Source of the DNA: Lachnospiraceae bacterium
GTDB taxonomy: Bacteria; Bacillota; Clostridia; Lachnospirales; Lachnospiraceae
Length of the DNA stretch: 64,000 nucleotides
Direction of reading: 5' to 3'
Assembly (NCBI GenBank): GCA_017445585.1
Contig: JAFSTX010000042.1
Span: forward strand, 1-64,000
Shown here: positions 42,434 to 52,546 of the stretch, one piece after another
Layout of the letters: every line of letters begins with the position of its first letter
Numbering within the stretch: position 1 is the stretch's first letter
Notes under the pieces: generated by a model
What the model saw: only the letters and a program-made list of their open reading frames with translations
What the model was told of the DNA's origin: nothing
The model's database searches: none
Translations under genes and position numbers: made by a program

Positions 42434-45400
42434 ATGGTATATCGGGTCTTTGTAGAGAAGAAAAAAGAATACGCGAACGAGGCGGCGAAACTTCTCTCCG
42501 ACGCCTCATCGGTCCTCGGAGTGAAGGGGCTGACCGGCGTACGCGTGATCAACAGGTACGATGCGGAGGATATCACCCAGGAGCTCTTTGACGAAGCGGT
42601 ATACACTGTATTTGCCGAGCCGCAGGTAGATATCGCCTGCAGCGAGCCTGAGTTCGACGGAGCCGTGGTCTTTGCAGTGGAGTATCTGCCCGGTCAGTTC
42701 GACCAGAGGGCGGATTCTGCCGCACAGTGCATACAGATCATCTCTACCGGAGCCCGCCCTGCAGTGCGCTCCGCGAAAGTCTACGCTCTCTACGGAGACC
42801 TCTCCGACGCTGACGTCGCAGAGATCAAGAAATACGTCATCAACCCCGTGGAGGCACGCGAGGCAGCCATGGAAAAGCCCTCCACCCTAAAGACAGATTA
42901 CGCGATACCCACTACGGTGCGTACTCTCGAGGGCTTCAGGGAGATGGACCGCAGGGCGCTCGAAGCCTTTGTCGAAGAGTACGGGCTCGCGATGGACGCG
43001 GACGATGCGGAATTCTGCAGAGATTATTTCCGTGATGAAGAACACCGCGATCCCACTATCACCGAGATCCGCATGATCGATACATACTGGTCCGATCACT
43101 GCCGTCATACGACCTTCGGCACAGTCCTCACTGACGTGACCTTTGAGGACAAGCTGCTGCAGCAGACCTACGAACAGTACCTGGAAGTCAGGCACGAGCT
43201 CGGCCGCGACGAAAAACCCGTCTGCCTTATGGACCTTGCGACCATCGCCGTAAAGTACCTGCGTGAGCACGGTATGCTCGACGGCATGGACGTCTCCGAG
43301 GAGATAAACGCATGTACCGTCAAGGTGAAGATCGACGTGGACGGCGTATCGGAGCCCTGGCTGCTGCTTTTTAAGAATGAGACACATAACCATCCCACGG
43401 AGATCGAGCCCTTCGGCGGCGCTGCCACCTGCATAGGGGGCGCCATCAGGGATCCGCTCTCCGGACGTTCATACGTATATGCCGCCATGAGGGTTTCGGG
43501 CGGTTCTGACCCCACCGTACCGATCAGCGAGACCATGCCCGGCAAGCTTCCTCAGCGCAAGCTCGTCACCACGGCCGCCGCAGGCTACTCGTCCTATGGC
43601 AACCAGATCGGTCTGGCCACAGGGATAGTCGACGAAATCTACCACCCCGGCTACGCCGCAAAGCACATGGAGGTCGGCGCCGTGCTCGGAGCCGCGCCTG
43701 CCGCGAACGTGCGCCGCGAAGTGCCCGCACCCGGCGACTGCGTACTGTATCTGGGCGGCTCTACGGGGCGCGACGGTATCGGCGGAGCTACCGGTTCTTC
43801 CAAGGCTCACAATGCCCACTCCGTGGAGACCTGCGGGGCTGAGGTCCAAAAGGGCAACGCTCCGGAGGAGCGCAAGCTTCAGAGGCTTTTTCGCAATGCC
43901 GCGGCATGCCGCATGATCAAGCGCTGCAATGATTTCGGCGCCGGCGGAGTATCGGTCGCCATCGGCGAGCTCGCAGACGGACTGTCCATAGACCTTAATG
44001 CTGTTCCGAGAAAATACGACGGTCTTGACGGCACGGAGCTGGCGATATCCGAATCACAGGAGCGCATGGCCGTAGTCGTCTCGCCAGAGGATCTCACTGC
44101 CTTCTGCGCCATTGCAGAAAGCGAGAATCTGCAAGTCTGCAAAGTTGCAGAAGTCACGGCTGATCCGCGCCTCATAATGCACTGGAACGGGCGAAATATA
44201 GTGGATATCAGCAGAGAATTTCTGAATTCGAACGGAGCAAAGAAATACGCCCGCGCCTCCATCGCCGCACCCGGCGAGTGGCACAGGACCGTGAACAAAG
44301 GATTTTCCGAAAACATGCTCTCCATCGCCGGAGATCTCGCCACCTGCAGCAGGCGCGAACTCTCTGAGCGCTTTGACTCGACGATCGGCGCAGGCAGTGT
44401 GCTCATGCCCTACGGCGGCAAATATCAGCTTACTCCCGTACAGGCTATGGCTCATCTCATCCCGCTCGAGGATGGCATCACCGACGACTGTTCTCTCATG
44501 GCATACGGCTATGATCCCGCGATCGCCGAGAAGAGTCCGTACCACGGCGCCTACCTGGCCGTCGTCGAATCTGTCAGCAGGCTTATCGCGACCGGCGCAT
44601 CTTTTGACGAAGTATATCTGAGCTTTCAGGAGTTCTTTGAGAAGCTCAGAAACGATCCCGCACGCTGGGGCAAACCGCTCTCCGCTCTTCTGGGCGCGTT
44701 CCGCGCGCAGATGGAGCTCGGTATCGGCGCCATCGGCGGCAAGGATTCCATGTCCGGTTCCTTTGAGAATCTGGACGTACCTCCGACGCTCATCTCCTTT
44801 GCCGTCACTATGGCAAAGGCCGGCGATATCATTTCCCCTGAGTTCAAGCACGCGGGCAGCCGGGTGGTATGGCTGCGGCCCGTGACCGGCGAGGACGGAC
44901 TGCCGACGGCAGGATCGCTCAAGGCCCTATTTTCGCATGTGCACGCTCTGATGCAGAGCGGAAGCGTTCTCTCCTGCTATACTCCGGGACACGGCGGCGC
45001 GGCGGAAGCCGTCATGAAGATGGGCTTTGGCAACGGACTCGGTTTTGCTTTTGATGAAAGTCTCTCCGATCAGGAGATATTCGGATATTGCCACGGTTCC
45101 TTCATCCTGGAGATGAAGGAGGGCTGTGAAGCCGACGGCTCTGCGGACAGTCAGAGTTCCGATCACGGCTGCTCTTTCAGTTCCGTCATCCTCGGCACAG
45201 TGACGGACAGCGGCCGAATCTCACGCGGCAGCGAAGGCGTCGCCCTCAGCGACCTGCTGCAGCTCTCCGAAGGCAAGCTGCAGTCCGTTTACGGAAACAG
45301 TATAAAGAATACCGGCAAAAAGCCTGAAAACGTGAGCTTTTATGCCCAGTCTTATCCCGTGCCCGCAGTAAAATGCGCCAGGCCCAGGATCCTGATCCCA

Positions 45401-46183
45401 GCTTTCCCCGGCACGAACTGCGAAGTCGACAGCGCCAGAGCGGTACGTGAAGCAGGCGCAGAGCCCGAGATCGTGATCGTGAGGAATCTCACTTCCGACG
45501 ATATCGCCGGTTCCGTGGACAGTTTTGCCCGCAAGCTGCGTGACGCTCAGGCAGTCTTTATTCCAGGAGGTTTTTCCGGAGGCGATGAACCCGACGGAAG
45601 CGCGAAATTCATCACTGCTTTTTTCCGCAACACCGCTGTCGCCGAAGGGGTCACCGATCTCCTCGAGAGGCGCGACGGCCTGATGCTCGGCATCTGCAAC
45701 GGCTTCCAGGCCCTGATCAAGCTCGGCCTTGTGCCCTACGGCCGCATAATCGAGACAGATGACACCTGCCCCACACTGACCTTTAACAATGTGGCCCGCC
45801 ACCAGTCGCGCATCGTCCGCACACGCATCGCCTCGAACAGATCACCCTGGCTCGCCCAGCTCCATCCCGGTGATATAGTGAGCGTCCCCATCTCACACGG
45901 AGAAGGACGTTTCGTAGCCGGTAACGAGCTCCTGAGCGAACTGATCAGAAACGGACAAATCGCGACCCAGTACGTGGATATGGACGGAAACGCCACAGAA
46001 GACCTGCCTTTCAACCCGAACGGTTCCGTGCTCGGTATCGAGGGCATCACCTCTCCCGACGGCCGCGTTCTGGGCAAAATGGGACATACCGAGCGCAACC
46101 GCGCCGGCCTCTACGTGAATGTCCCCGGCAATTACGACTGCAGTCTGTTTGCCTCTGCAGTAAAGTACTTCCGCGGATGCTGA
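42434..46183 (+). CDS. purL: FGAM synthase, single-chain PurL with glutaminase domain
   Basis: A 1249-residue enzyme combining the PurS-like N-terminal segment, the two ATP-dependent synthetase halves and a C-terminal class I glutaminase. Visible are HTTFGTVLTDV, FKNETHNHPTEIEPFGGAAT, GGKDSMSG and the amidotransferase LIPAFPGTNCEVDSARA, with the nucleophile Cys in LMLGICNGFQALIKLGL and the catalytic His in ISHGEGRF. It makes FGAM from FGAR and glutamine. Bacillus has separate purS-purQ-purL; the long form occurs in Proteobacteria and many Clostridia. It is the last gene of the operon and is followed by a strong terminator. Confidence 0.96.
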   Translation: MVYRVFVEKKKEYANEAAKLLSDASSVLGVKGLTGVRVINRYDAEDITQELFDEAVYTVFAEPQVDIACSEPEFDGAVVFAVEYLPGQFDQRADSAAQCIQIISTGARPAVRSAKVYALYGDLSDADVAEIKKYVINPVEAREAAMEKPSTLKTDYAIPTTVRTLEGFREMDRRALEAFVEEYGLAMDADDAEFCRDYFRDEEHRDPTITEIRMIDTYWSDHCRHTTFGTVLTDVTFEDKLLQQTYEQYLEVRHELGRDEKPVCLMDLATIAVKYLREHGMLDGMDVSEEINACTVKVKIDVDGVSEPWLLLFKNETHNHPTEIEPFGGAATCIGGAIRDPLSGRSYVYAAMRVSGGSDPTVPISETMPGKLPQRKLVTTAAAGYSSYGNQIGLATGIVDEIYHPGYAAKHMEVGAVLGAAPAANVRREVPAPGDCVLYLGGSTGRDGIGGATGSSKAHNAHSVETCGAEVQKGNAPEERKLQRLFRNAAACRMIKRCNDFGAGGVSVAIGELADGLSIDLNAVPRKYDGLDGTELAISESQERMAVVVSPEDLTAFCAIAESENLQVCKVAEVTADPRLIMHWNGRNIVDISREFLNSNGAKKYARASIAAPGEWHRTVNKGFSENMLSIAGDLATCSRRELSERFDSTIGAGSVLMPYGGKYQLTPVQAMAHLIPLEDGITDDCSLMAYGYDPAIAEKSPYHGAYLAVVESVSRLIATGASFDEVYLSFQEFFEKLRNDPARWGKPLSALLGAFRAQMELGIGAIGGKDSMSGSFENLDVPPTLISFAVTMAKAGDIISPEFKHAGSRVVWLRPVTGEDGLPTAGSLKALFSHVHALMQSGSVLSCYTPGHGGAAEAVMKMGFGNGLGFAFDESLSDQEIFGYCHGSFILEMKEGCEADGSADSQSSDHGCSFSSVILGTVTDSGRISRGSEGVALSDLLQLSEGKLQSVYGNSIKNTGKKPENVSFYAQSYPVPAVKCARPRILIPAFPGTNCEVDSARAVREAGAEPEIVIVRNLTSDDIAGSVDSFARKLRDAQAVFIPGGFSGGDEPDGSAKFITAFFRNTAVAEGVTDLLERRDGLMLGICNGFQALIKLGLVPYGRIIETDDTCPTLTFNNVARHQSRIVRTRIASNRSPWLAQLHPGDIVSVPISHGEGRFVAGNELLSELIRNGQIATQYVDMDGNATEDLPFNPNGSVLGIEGITSPDGRVLGKMGHTERNRAGLYVNVPGNYDCSLFASAVKYFRGC

Positions 46184-46205
46184 GCCATCGCCGATCCGCA
46201 TCTTC

Positions 46206-46242
46206 AAAAAACCGTAACCGCCGGTCAGCGATTACGGTTTTT
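46206..46242. terminator. Bidirectional terminator between purL and the rhodanese lipoprotein
   Basis: AAAAACCGTAA pairs with TTACGGTTTTT (11 bp) across a 14-base loop. T runs follow on both strands, so it can end both the purine operon and the convergent lipoprotein gene. Confidence 0.92.
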
Positions 46243-46264
46243 CATTTCAGGCATATCCTCGCAT

Positions 46265-47176
46265 TCAGTCTGCGGCCAGCTTGATAGTGACATCGCTCTC
46301 CCCCAGGAGGGCGGTCATCTCCTCCTGCGTGAGATCGACATGTCCAAGGCGCGTATATGACCACAGATTCGAGCCGTAGAAAATGACTATCTGATCACCG
46401 GAATAAAGCACAATGTCCCCGTAGGACGTCGTAGTCTTGCGGTCACTGCTGACGATGGACGTACCGATACGGCCGACCTGTTCAAAGCCTCCGTACATCG
46501 ACATATCTATCGTCAGAGGCAGAAGCTCCCTCAGCGCATCCACTGATTCGTTCTCTTCCCAGGTGACCGGTACAGCTTCCGTGCCTATATAAAGTGTCAT
46601 TCCTGCATTTTCTCCTTCCGGTACGGTTTCTGACTCTTCTTCATCATCCGCAGACGTTCCCGCGGTCTGGTCAGGTGTCCGGGCTTCGGTCTGCTCGGGC
46701 GTTCCTGCACTTTGGGCCGGTGTTTGTACCTCAGCCTGTGAAGAGTTTTCCGGGTCGGCGTCGTCCGCGGTCTCCTCGTCATTCTCGTCAGCGGATGTCA
46801 CGATGTCGCCCGTCCAGGTCATGATCCCGCCGAATTCATATACATTCACATATCCGAGATCGGCCAGCTTCTGAGAAGCCTGCTTGCTGCGATTGCCGCT
46901 GCGGCAGTAGACAAGTATGACCTGTTCCGTATCCGGCAGCTCCGACGGACGCTCACCTCCGATGCTCTCGTTGGGGATCAGGACCGCGCCGGGGATATGT
47001 CCGGAGTCGTATTCATCCTGACGGCGCACATCCACGACGACGTGCCCGTCGTCCCGCGCCATCATTTCCTTTGCCTCTTCCTGGCTGATCTGCGTGTAGG
47101 CCGGCTTTTCGCCCTGATCGCCTCCGCAGCCTGCCAGAAGGAGCGCGGCCATAACAAAAACGATATACTTTTTCAT
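46265..47176 (-). CDS. Rhodanese - cyclophilin-like lipoprotein
   Basis: A 303-residue lipoprotein: signal peptide with lipobox LLAGC (C17). Residues about 27-125 are a rhodanese domain with the active-site loop CRSGNRS (C91), and residues about 195-295 are a cyclophilin-like beta-barrel (GMTLYIGTEAVPVTWEENES, then GDIVLYSGDQIVIFYG). A Glu/Thr/Gln-rich linker joins them. Rhodaneses transfer sulfane sulfur or act on oxidised thiols; the cyclophilin-like family often occurs alone on the outer face of the membrane. The fusion suggests surface redox or sulfur chemistry, but the substrate is unknown. It stands alone, convergent with purL. Confidence 0.85.
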   Translation of the reverse strand: MKKYIVFVMAALLLAGCGGDQGEKPAYTQISQEEAKEMMARDDGHVVVDVRRQDEYDSGHIPGAVLIPNESIGGERPSELPDTEQVILVYCRSGNRSKQASQKLADLGYVNVYEFGGIMTWTGDIVTSADENDEETADDADPENSSQAEVQTPAQSAGTPEQTEARTPDQTAGTSADDEEESETVPEGENAGMTLYIGTEAVPVTWEENESVDALRELLPLTIDMSMYGGFEQVGRIGTSIVSSDRKTTTSYGDIVLYSGDQIVIFYGSNLWSYTRLGHVDLTQEEMTALLGESDVTIKLAAD

Positions 47177-47231
47177 AAACGGAAACTCCTAAACGGTAAA
47201 AACTCATTAAACTGCTTTTCAGTCAAAACTC

Positions 47232-47254
47232 TTCTGACTTCCATACTGTCAGAA
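47232..47254 (-). terminator. Weak terminator at the end of the galactan locus
   Basis: TTCTGAC pairs with GTCAGAA (7 bp) and overlaps the stop codon of the intracellular GH53 gene. The following T run is poor (GAGTTTTGACTG). Confidence 0.4.
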
Positions 47255-48427
47255 CTCACCCAGTTTTTTCAGCGCGGGAAGCGCACGGCCTTCGTAGTCA
47301 AAGAGCGACATATTCGCCCATTCGTTGCCGCCGAGAGCGTCAGAGCCGATATAATCCAGGCCTGCCCTTGTACCCCAGCCGCTGCCGGGGACCGGGATCC
47401 ACGCGGGCTCCCACCAGACAAAGCCATACCCGAGAACGCCGGGGACCGAACGGATCACACGGCACAGATCCCTGAGGAAATCGCACTGTCCCTCCGGAGT
47501 CATATCATAGGGTACATGAGAGGCCAGCTCTGTGTCTATCAGCAGGGGTTTCCTGTCCACTCCGACAGCAGAGCCTTCCATCACGAAATCCTCCAGAGTA
47601 AAAGCCGTCGCGGTCTCGACGACGATCATCGGCTTGCCATAGGTCGCCGCCATATCACTCATATTTTTTTGCAGGTCGTCCAGTGTCCCGTGCCAGAACG
47701 GATAGTAGCTCAGACCGATGATATCGAAGTCCTCTCCGCCGTGCGCAAAGTAAGAGCCGAACCAGTCGCGGTAGAGGGCGTTGCTGCCGCCGTTATCGAG
47801 ATGTATCATCACCGGCACGCCGGGAAGTATCTCACGCACTGCGCGTATCCCGCTGCTGATGAGCCTCGTCATCGCGGCATCTCCGTCAGTACCGTCCGAT
47901 CCCGCGTCATCGCCTGACGTATCGCCCGTCACGGCCGCATCTTTCGACGCACTCTCCGTACGCTTTCCTGCGGGCCACAGGAGGCCGTTTGTGGTCTCGT
48001 TGCCTACTTGTACCATGGCGGGCGTCAGATTGGCTGAGACGAGCTTACAGAGCGTCTGGAGGGTGTATTCATATACCGCTCTCTCCAGCTCGGCAACCCC
48101 ATAGCCTTTCCACGCCTTTGGAGGGAACTGCTTGCCCGGATCCACCCAGAAGTCGGAGTAGTGTATATCCAGCATCCAGGGCAGATCCGCCTTGCGGCAC
48201 CTCGCTGCCAGAGCCATTACCGTTTCCAGATCGCAGGTCCCGGCGCCGTAAGGCTCGCCGCTTTCGCTGTACGGATCGTGCCAGAGCCGGAGCCTTATCA
48301 GATTTGTCCCGCATTCACGCAGGATCTCCGGCACATCCCCCTCGTGTCCGTTCAGGCTGAACCTGCCGCCGCAGCGCTCCACCTCAGCCAGAGACGATAT
48401 ATCCATTCCTCTGATAAAACCGTCCAT
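47249..48427 (-). CDS. Intracellular GH53 endo-beta-1,4-galactanase-like hydrolase
   Basis: A 392-residue GH53 protein with no signal peptide. RGMDISSLAEVERCGG at the N-terminus, WMLDIHYSDFWVDPGKQFPP, the acid/base E144 (VQVGNETTNG) and the nucleophile E271 (IVVETATAFT) define the family and are intact. The extracellular paralog at 56007 has the same motifs, so this copy likely cleaves imported beta-1,4-galacto-oligosaccharides in the cytosol. A low-complexity insertion (about residues 155-185, DGTDGD) is unusual. ATG at 48427, five bases past the upstream stop, with a TGAGGA site. The locus has no GH42/GH2 gene, so this enzyme may take over part of that task. Confidence 0.88.
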   Translation of the reverse strand: MDGFIRGMDISSLAEVERCGGRFSLNGHEGDVPEILRECGTNLIRLRLWHDPYSESGEPYGAGTCDLETVMALAARCRKADLPWMLDIHYSDFWVDPGKQFPPKAWKGYGVAELERAVYEYTLQTLCKLVSANLTPAMVQVGNETTNGLLWPAGKRTESASKDAAVTGDTSGDDAGSDGTDGDAAMTRLISSGIRAVREILPGVPVMIHLDNGGSNALYRDWFGSYFAHGGEDFDIIGLSYYPFWHGTLDDLQKNMSDMAATYGKPMIVVETATAFTLEDFVMEGSAVGVDRKPLLIDTELASHVPYDMTPEGQCDFLRDLCRVIRSVPGVLGYGFVWWEPAWIPVPGSGWGTRAGLDYIGSDALGGNEWANMSLFDYEGRALPALKKLGEF

Positions 48428-48429
48428 TA

Positions 48430-48642
48430 TCAATCCTCAAAAGTGAATCTGCGCATCATCGCGCCGTAGCGGAAACGCGCCATCTCATTTTTTGCAAGCA
48501 CGTCCGCCTCGTCACCGCGGTACTGGCAGCGCAGGCAGTAATACTCTCCGCGCTCGCTGTCATAGAACATATCCATATCTATATCCCGCATAAAGCAGGA
48601 CGGACACCTGTAATTCAGTCTGCCCTTTCCAGCCTGAGCCAT
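48430..48642 (-). CDS. Small zinc-ribbon-like protein
   Basis: A 70-residue protein with CPSC and CLRC pairs (YRCPSCFMRDIDMDMF then YYCLRCQYRG), fitting a four-cysteine zinc ribbon. An excellent GAGGAGGTGAGCAC site precedes the ATG, and it overlaps the upstream gene by 28 bases and lies just before the GH53 start, so it is expressed with the galactan genes. Its function is unknown; it could bind nucleic acid or act as a protein-binding module. The strong ribosome binding site makes it a real gene. Confidence 0.78.
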   Translation of the reverse strand: MAQAGKGRLNYRCPSCFMRDIDMDMFYDSERGEYYCLRCQYRGDEADVLAKNEMARFRYGAMMRRFTFED

Positions 48643-50456
48643 GTGCTCACCTCCTCATTTTCCTTTACTTCACAGTCAAAGCCCAGCGTAAACATGGGTG
48701 AAAAAGCGTAGCCCTCCCGCACGAAGCCCCTGCGCGCTGCGCAGTCCGCTTCCATTGTGACAAGCGTTTTTATCGGGGGCAGTGTGCAGCTGACTGCATC
48801 AGCATTATCCAGAGCTGCCTCGCGGCATTTGTACTCATAAGGGATCGTCTCGGTCTGTTCTCCCGCGCTGACCCTGAGCGTCAGTGAGGACATATCCTCG
48901 GTATACTCCGTAGTACCGTAGCAGCCTACCATATACTCGCGGATCGTAACGCTTTCGCCGGGATCGGACATGGAGAGGATTTTTCTGGTATGAAGGATCT
49001 CGCCCGAGCCCTCCGGGAAGGTCACCGTAGTCTGAAGCGTGACCCGAAGTCCTCCATCAAAGACGATCTCCACAGGATCCATCGTAAGCACTTTTTCTCC
49101 GTCACCCGTCGAAAAATGCGCTTTTGTACGGCAGAGGCACAGATCCACCTCCTCGCCGTTCCAGCAGACCTTTGCAGAACGCACCGTTCCCTCTCCCGCG
49201 TAGTGGGTAAAGTACCCGGCGCGGTATTTTTCCTGTATCAGGAAGGGATAGCTCGCATCCTGTATATGAGGCGTGCCGATGCCCACAGGCCACTCGAGCT
49301 TCGCAGCGTAAGGCCGCAGATCGACGATCGCGCCGCCCTGATCCATATTGACACAGGCACGCAGATACGGATCGCAGTACCAGAAAAGCTGCTTGTCCGA
49401 GCCGTAGAGTATATCGCGCCACAGCGCACATTCAGGCTCCGTATAGGTCTTCTTTTCCCTGTAGTAATCAGCAAACTCAGCCATCGTCATATCAGTGAGC
49501 CTGCCTTCTTTTTTAAGCTTTCCGTAATAGGCGCAGCCGTCCTCATAGGACTTTAAGAGCAGCTCGTAGGGCTGCTCCCAGCGACCCATCTTGTTCATCC
49601 AGCCGGGACCGACGAACATCATGTTATATGCGTAACCGTTATTATATCTGGCGAGGCTCCGGTACTGATCGATCAGATTGTACAGGTATGGATACTCCCA
49701 GGTACTCGTATCGTAGATCATGCCGCGCAGCACGTTCTGCGGGTGCGTGCCGAAGTTCGAGCCGTTGCCGTCATAACAGGCCAGCAGGTCACGAGAGAGA
49801 TGCGGGATAGCGACGATACCGGAATCCTCAGCCTCGCAGGATGCCGGCGCGTGAGTATTGACCTTTGACGGGATCCACGGTGCCCATGGACCGCCGTCCA
49901 TAAAGGTATACCAGGAATTATTGCAGGTGTGATAAGCCTTCGGGCCCTCCTCCCAGCAGGTGGCCACAGCGCACTTCACGGACGGATACTCGGCCTTGAT
50001 AAAATTGATCAGGTCCGCGTCCATATAATACGAGCCCGTCGATTCGGGATAAAAGCCGAATGCATCATGGAATTTTTCAAAAACGTCCCTGACGATGGCC
50101 TCTTTATCCTCCATGGAGAACATCCAGATACAGAAATCCTTGGTCCGGTATTTCTCTCTGAACTGCTCGCAGGGCAAGCCCAGGAGCGTGAGTGCGATTT
50201 CATCGCCGTATTTCTCATGGTGCTCCTTTGCCAGCTGCACGGCCTCCTCGTTAAAAAGGCTCGCATAGGTCATCTGAATGGTAGTCTTCAGACCGTTTTT
50301 GTGGGCGCATTCCTGCTGCGTCTTAAAGATATCCAGACTCTCGGTCAGCAGCGCCTTGCGCCCCAGGTCCTCGCTCCTGCCATGGCCGGTGACCTTTTCC
50401 GCATACTCAGGCACCATTTCCGGCCTGTGCACGATGTTAACTATAAACTGATCCAT
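48615..50456 (-). CDS. Unrecognised 613-residue protein of the galactan locus
   Basis: I start at 50456 (MDQFIVNIVH) with an AAAGGAA site. The N-terminal about 370 residues look like an alpha/beta barrel: MTYASLFNEEAVQLAKEHHE, FGFYPESTGSYYMDADLINF and the Trp-rich SWYTFMDGGPWAPWIPSKVN, then VAIPHLSRDLLACYDGNGSN. This resembles polysaccharide-deacetylase/GH57-like folds, but I cannot name a family. The C-terminal about 230 residues appear beta-rich. There is no signal peptide, so it acts in the cytosol. Placed between the MsmK-type ATPase and the GH53 genes, it may be a carbohydrate-active enzyme on galacto-oligosaccharides (inference). Related genes may exist in Lachnospiraceae and Bacteroidetes. 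Confidence 0.6.
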   Translation of the reverse strand: MDQFIVNIVHRPEMVPEYAEKVTGHGRSEDLGRKALLTESLDIFKTQQECAHKNGLKTTIQMTYASLFNEEAVQLAKEHHEKYGDEIALTLLGLPCEQFREKYRTKDFCIWMFSMEDKEAIVRDVFEKFHDAFGFYPESTGSYYMDADLINFIKAEYPSVKCAVATCWEEGPKAYHTCNNSWYTFMDGGPWAPWIPSKVNTHAPASCEAEDSGIVAIPHLSRDLLACYDGNGSNFGTHPQNVLRGMIYDTSTWEYPYLYNLIDQYRSLARYNNGYAYNMMFVGPGWMNKMGRWEQPYELLLKSYEDGCAYYGKLKKEGRLTDMTMAEFADYYREKKTYTEPECALWRDILYGSDKQLFWYCDPYLRACVNMDQGGAIVDLRPYAAKLEWPVGIGTPHIQDASYPFLIQEKYRAGYFTHYAGEGTVRSAKVCWNGEEVDLCLCRTKAHFSTGDGEKVLTMDPVEIVFDGGLRVTLQTTVTFPEGSGEILHTRKILSMSDPGESVTIREYMVGCYGTTEYTEDMSSLTLRVSAGEQTETIPYEYKCREAALDNADAVSCTLPPIKTLVTMEADCAARRGFVREGYAFSPMFTLGFDCEVKENEEVSTWLRLERAD

Positions 50457-50491
50457 ATTGTTTCCTTTCTGTTTGTTTCTCCGCAAAGAGA

Positions 50492-50525
50492 AGCAGCCGG
50501 CAGAGATTCTATTCCGTCGGCTGCT
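50492..50525 (-). terminator. Attenuator-like hairpin between the ATPase and the 613-residue protein
   Basis: On the minus strand AGCAGCCGACGG pairs with CCGGCTGCT around a 14-base loop, followed by TCTCTTTG. The T run is weak, so partial termination or mRNA stabilisation is more likely than a full stop. Confidence 0.5.
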
Positions 50526-50542
50526 TCCTGTCAATAAAAAGA

Positions 50543-51658
<1,116 letters not shown>

Positions 51659-51676
51659 TTCAGTTTCCTCCTATTA

Positions 51677-52546
51677 TCAGCCTTTGACTGCACCGCCGGT
51701 AACGCCTTCTACGTAATACTTCTGCAGACACATGAACAGTATCGTGACCGGGATCGCGACTATCACGCCGCCCGCACAGAACATCGTGTATCTCTGACTG
51801 ATCATGTCCTGCTGCAGCCAGCTGTACATACCGACTGCCACGTTCATGCCCGCCGAAGTACCGAACGAAACGTATCTGGCAAAAACGAAATCTCCCCATG
51901 GAGCCATAAAGGCTGTCAGGATAGTATAGATGACTATGGGCTTAGCCAGAGGCAGGATGACCTTGGTCAGGACCTGCAGACGGGTCGCACCGTCCACTCT
52001 GGCCGCCTCGTCCAGAGACTTGGGGATCGTATCAAAGAAGCCCTTTGATACATAATAGCCCATACCGGAGGAAGCGATATACACAAGGATCAGTCCCGGC
52101 ACCGCGTTTGCCTGGGTAAGACCCAGATCCTTAAGCACGCGGTAGAGGATGATCATGGTAAGCATTCCGGGGAACATCCCGAGGATCAGCATAAAGCGCA
52201 TCAGCGGTCCGCGCATCTTGAAGCGGAAACGGGACAGGGTATAGCTCATGCACAGGACGATGATCGTCTGGAGCACCGCCACCGCCAGAGCAATAATAAA
52301 GGTGTTCAGATACCACTGCTTGAAGTCCGTGTTCCATAGGGCGAGATAATTGTCAAAGCCCCACTTCTGCGGGAGAATATATCCGACCTGCCAGGTGGAT
52401 TCTATACGGAAGGACTGAAGCACGATAAAGATAAAGGGGATCAGCCAGACAACGCTCATAATGACGAGCAGAACGTAGATGACAGTATTGCTGATCCTGC
52501 TGCGGGCTTTGAGGCCCATATGGGTCCTGGTTCCTTTTGTACTCAT
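51677..52546 (-). CDS. Sugar ABC transporter permease, MalG/GanQ type
   Basis: A 289-residue permease with six predicted helices and the EAA loop DEAARVDGATRLQVLTKVIL, which docks on the ATPase. The start is the ATG at 52546, which overlaps the upstream permease stop by one base (TGATG); the GTG one codon earlier is less likely. With the MalF-type gene it forms the channel for galacto-oligosaccharide uptake (by locus context). Homologs in Bacillus are GanQ. Confidence 0.93.
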   Translation of the reverse strand: MSTKGTRTHMGLKARSRISNTVIYVLLVIMSVVWLIPFIFIVLQSFRIESTWQVGYILPQKWGFDNYLALWNTDFKQWYLNTFIIALAVAVLQTIIVLCMSYTLSRFRFKMRGPLMRFMLILGMFPGMLTMIILYRVLKDLGLTQANAVPGLILVYIASSGMGYYVSKGFFDTIPKSLDEAARVDGATRLQVLTKVILPLAKPIVIYTILTAFMAPWGDFVFARYVSFGTSAGMNVAVGMYSWLQQDMISQRYTMFCAGGVIVAIPVTILFMCLQKYYVEGVTGGAVKG

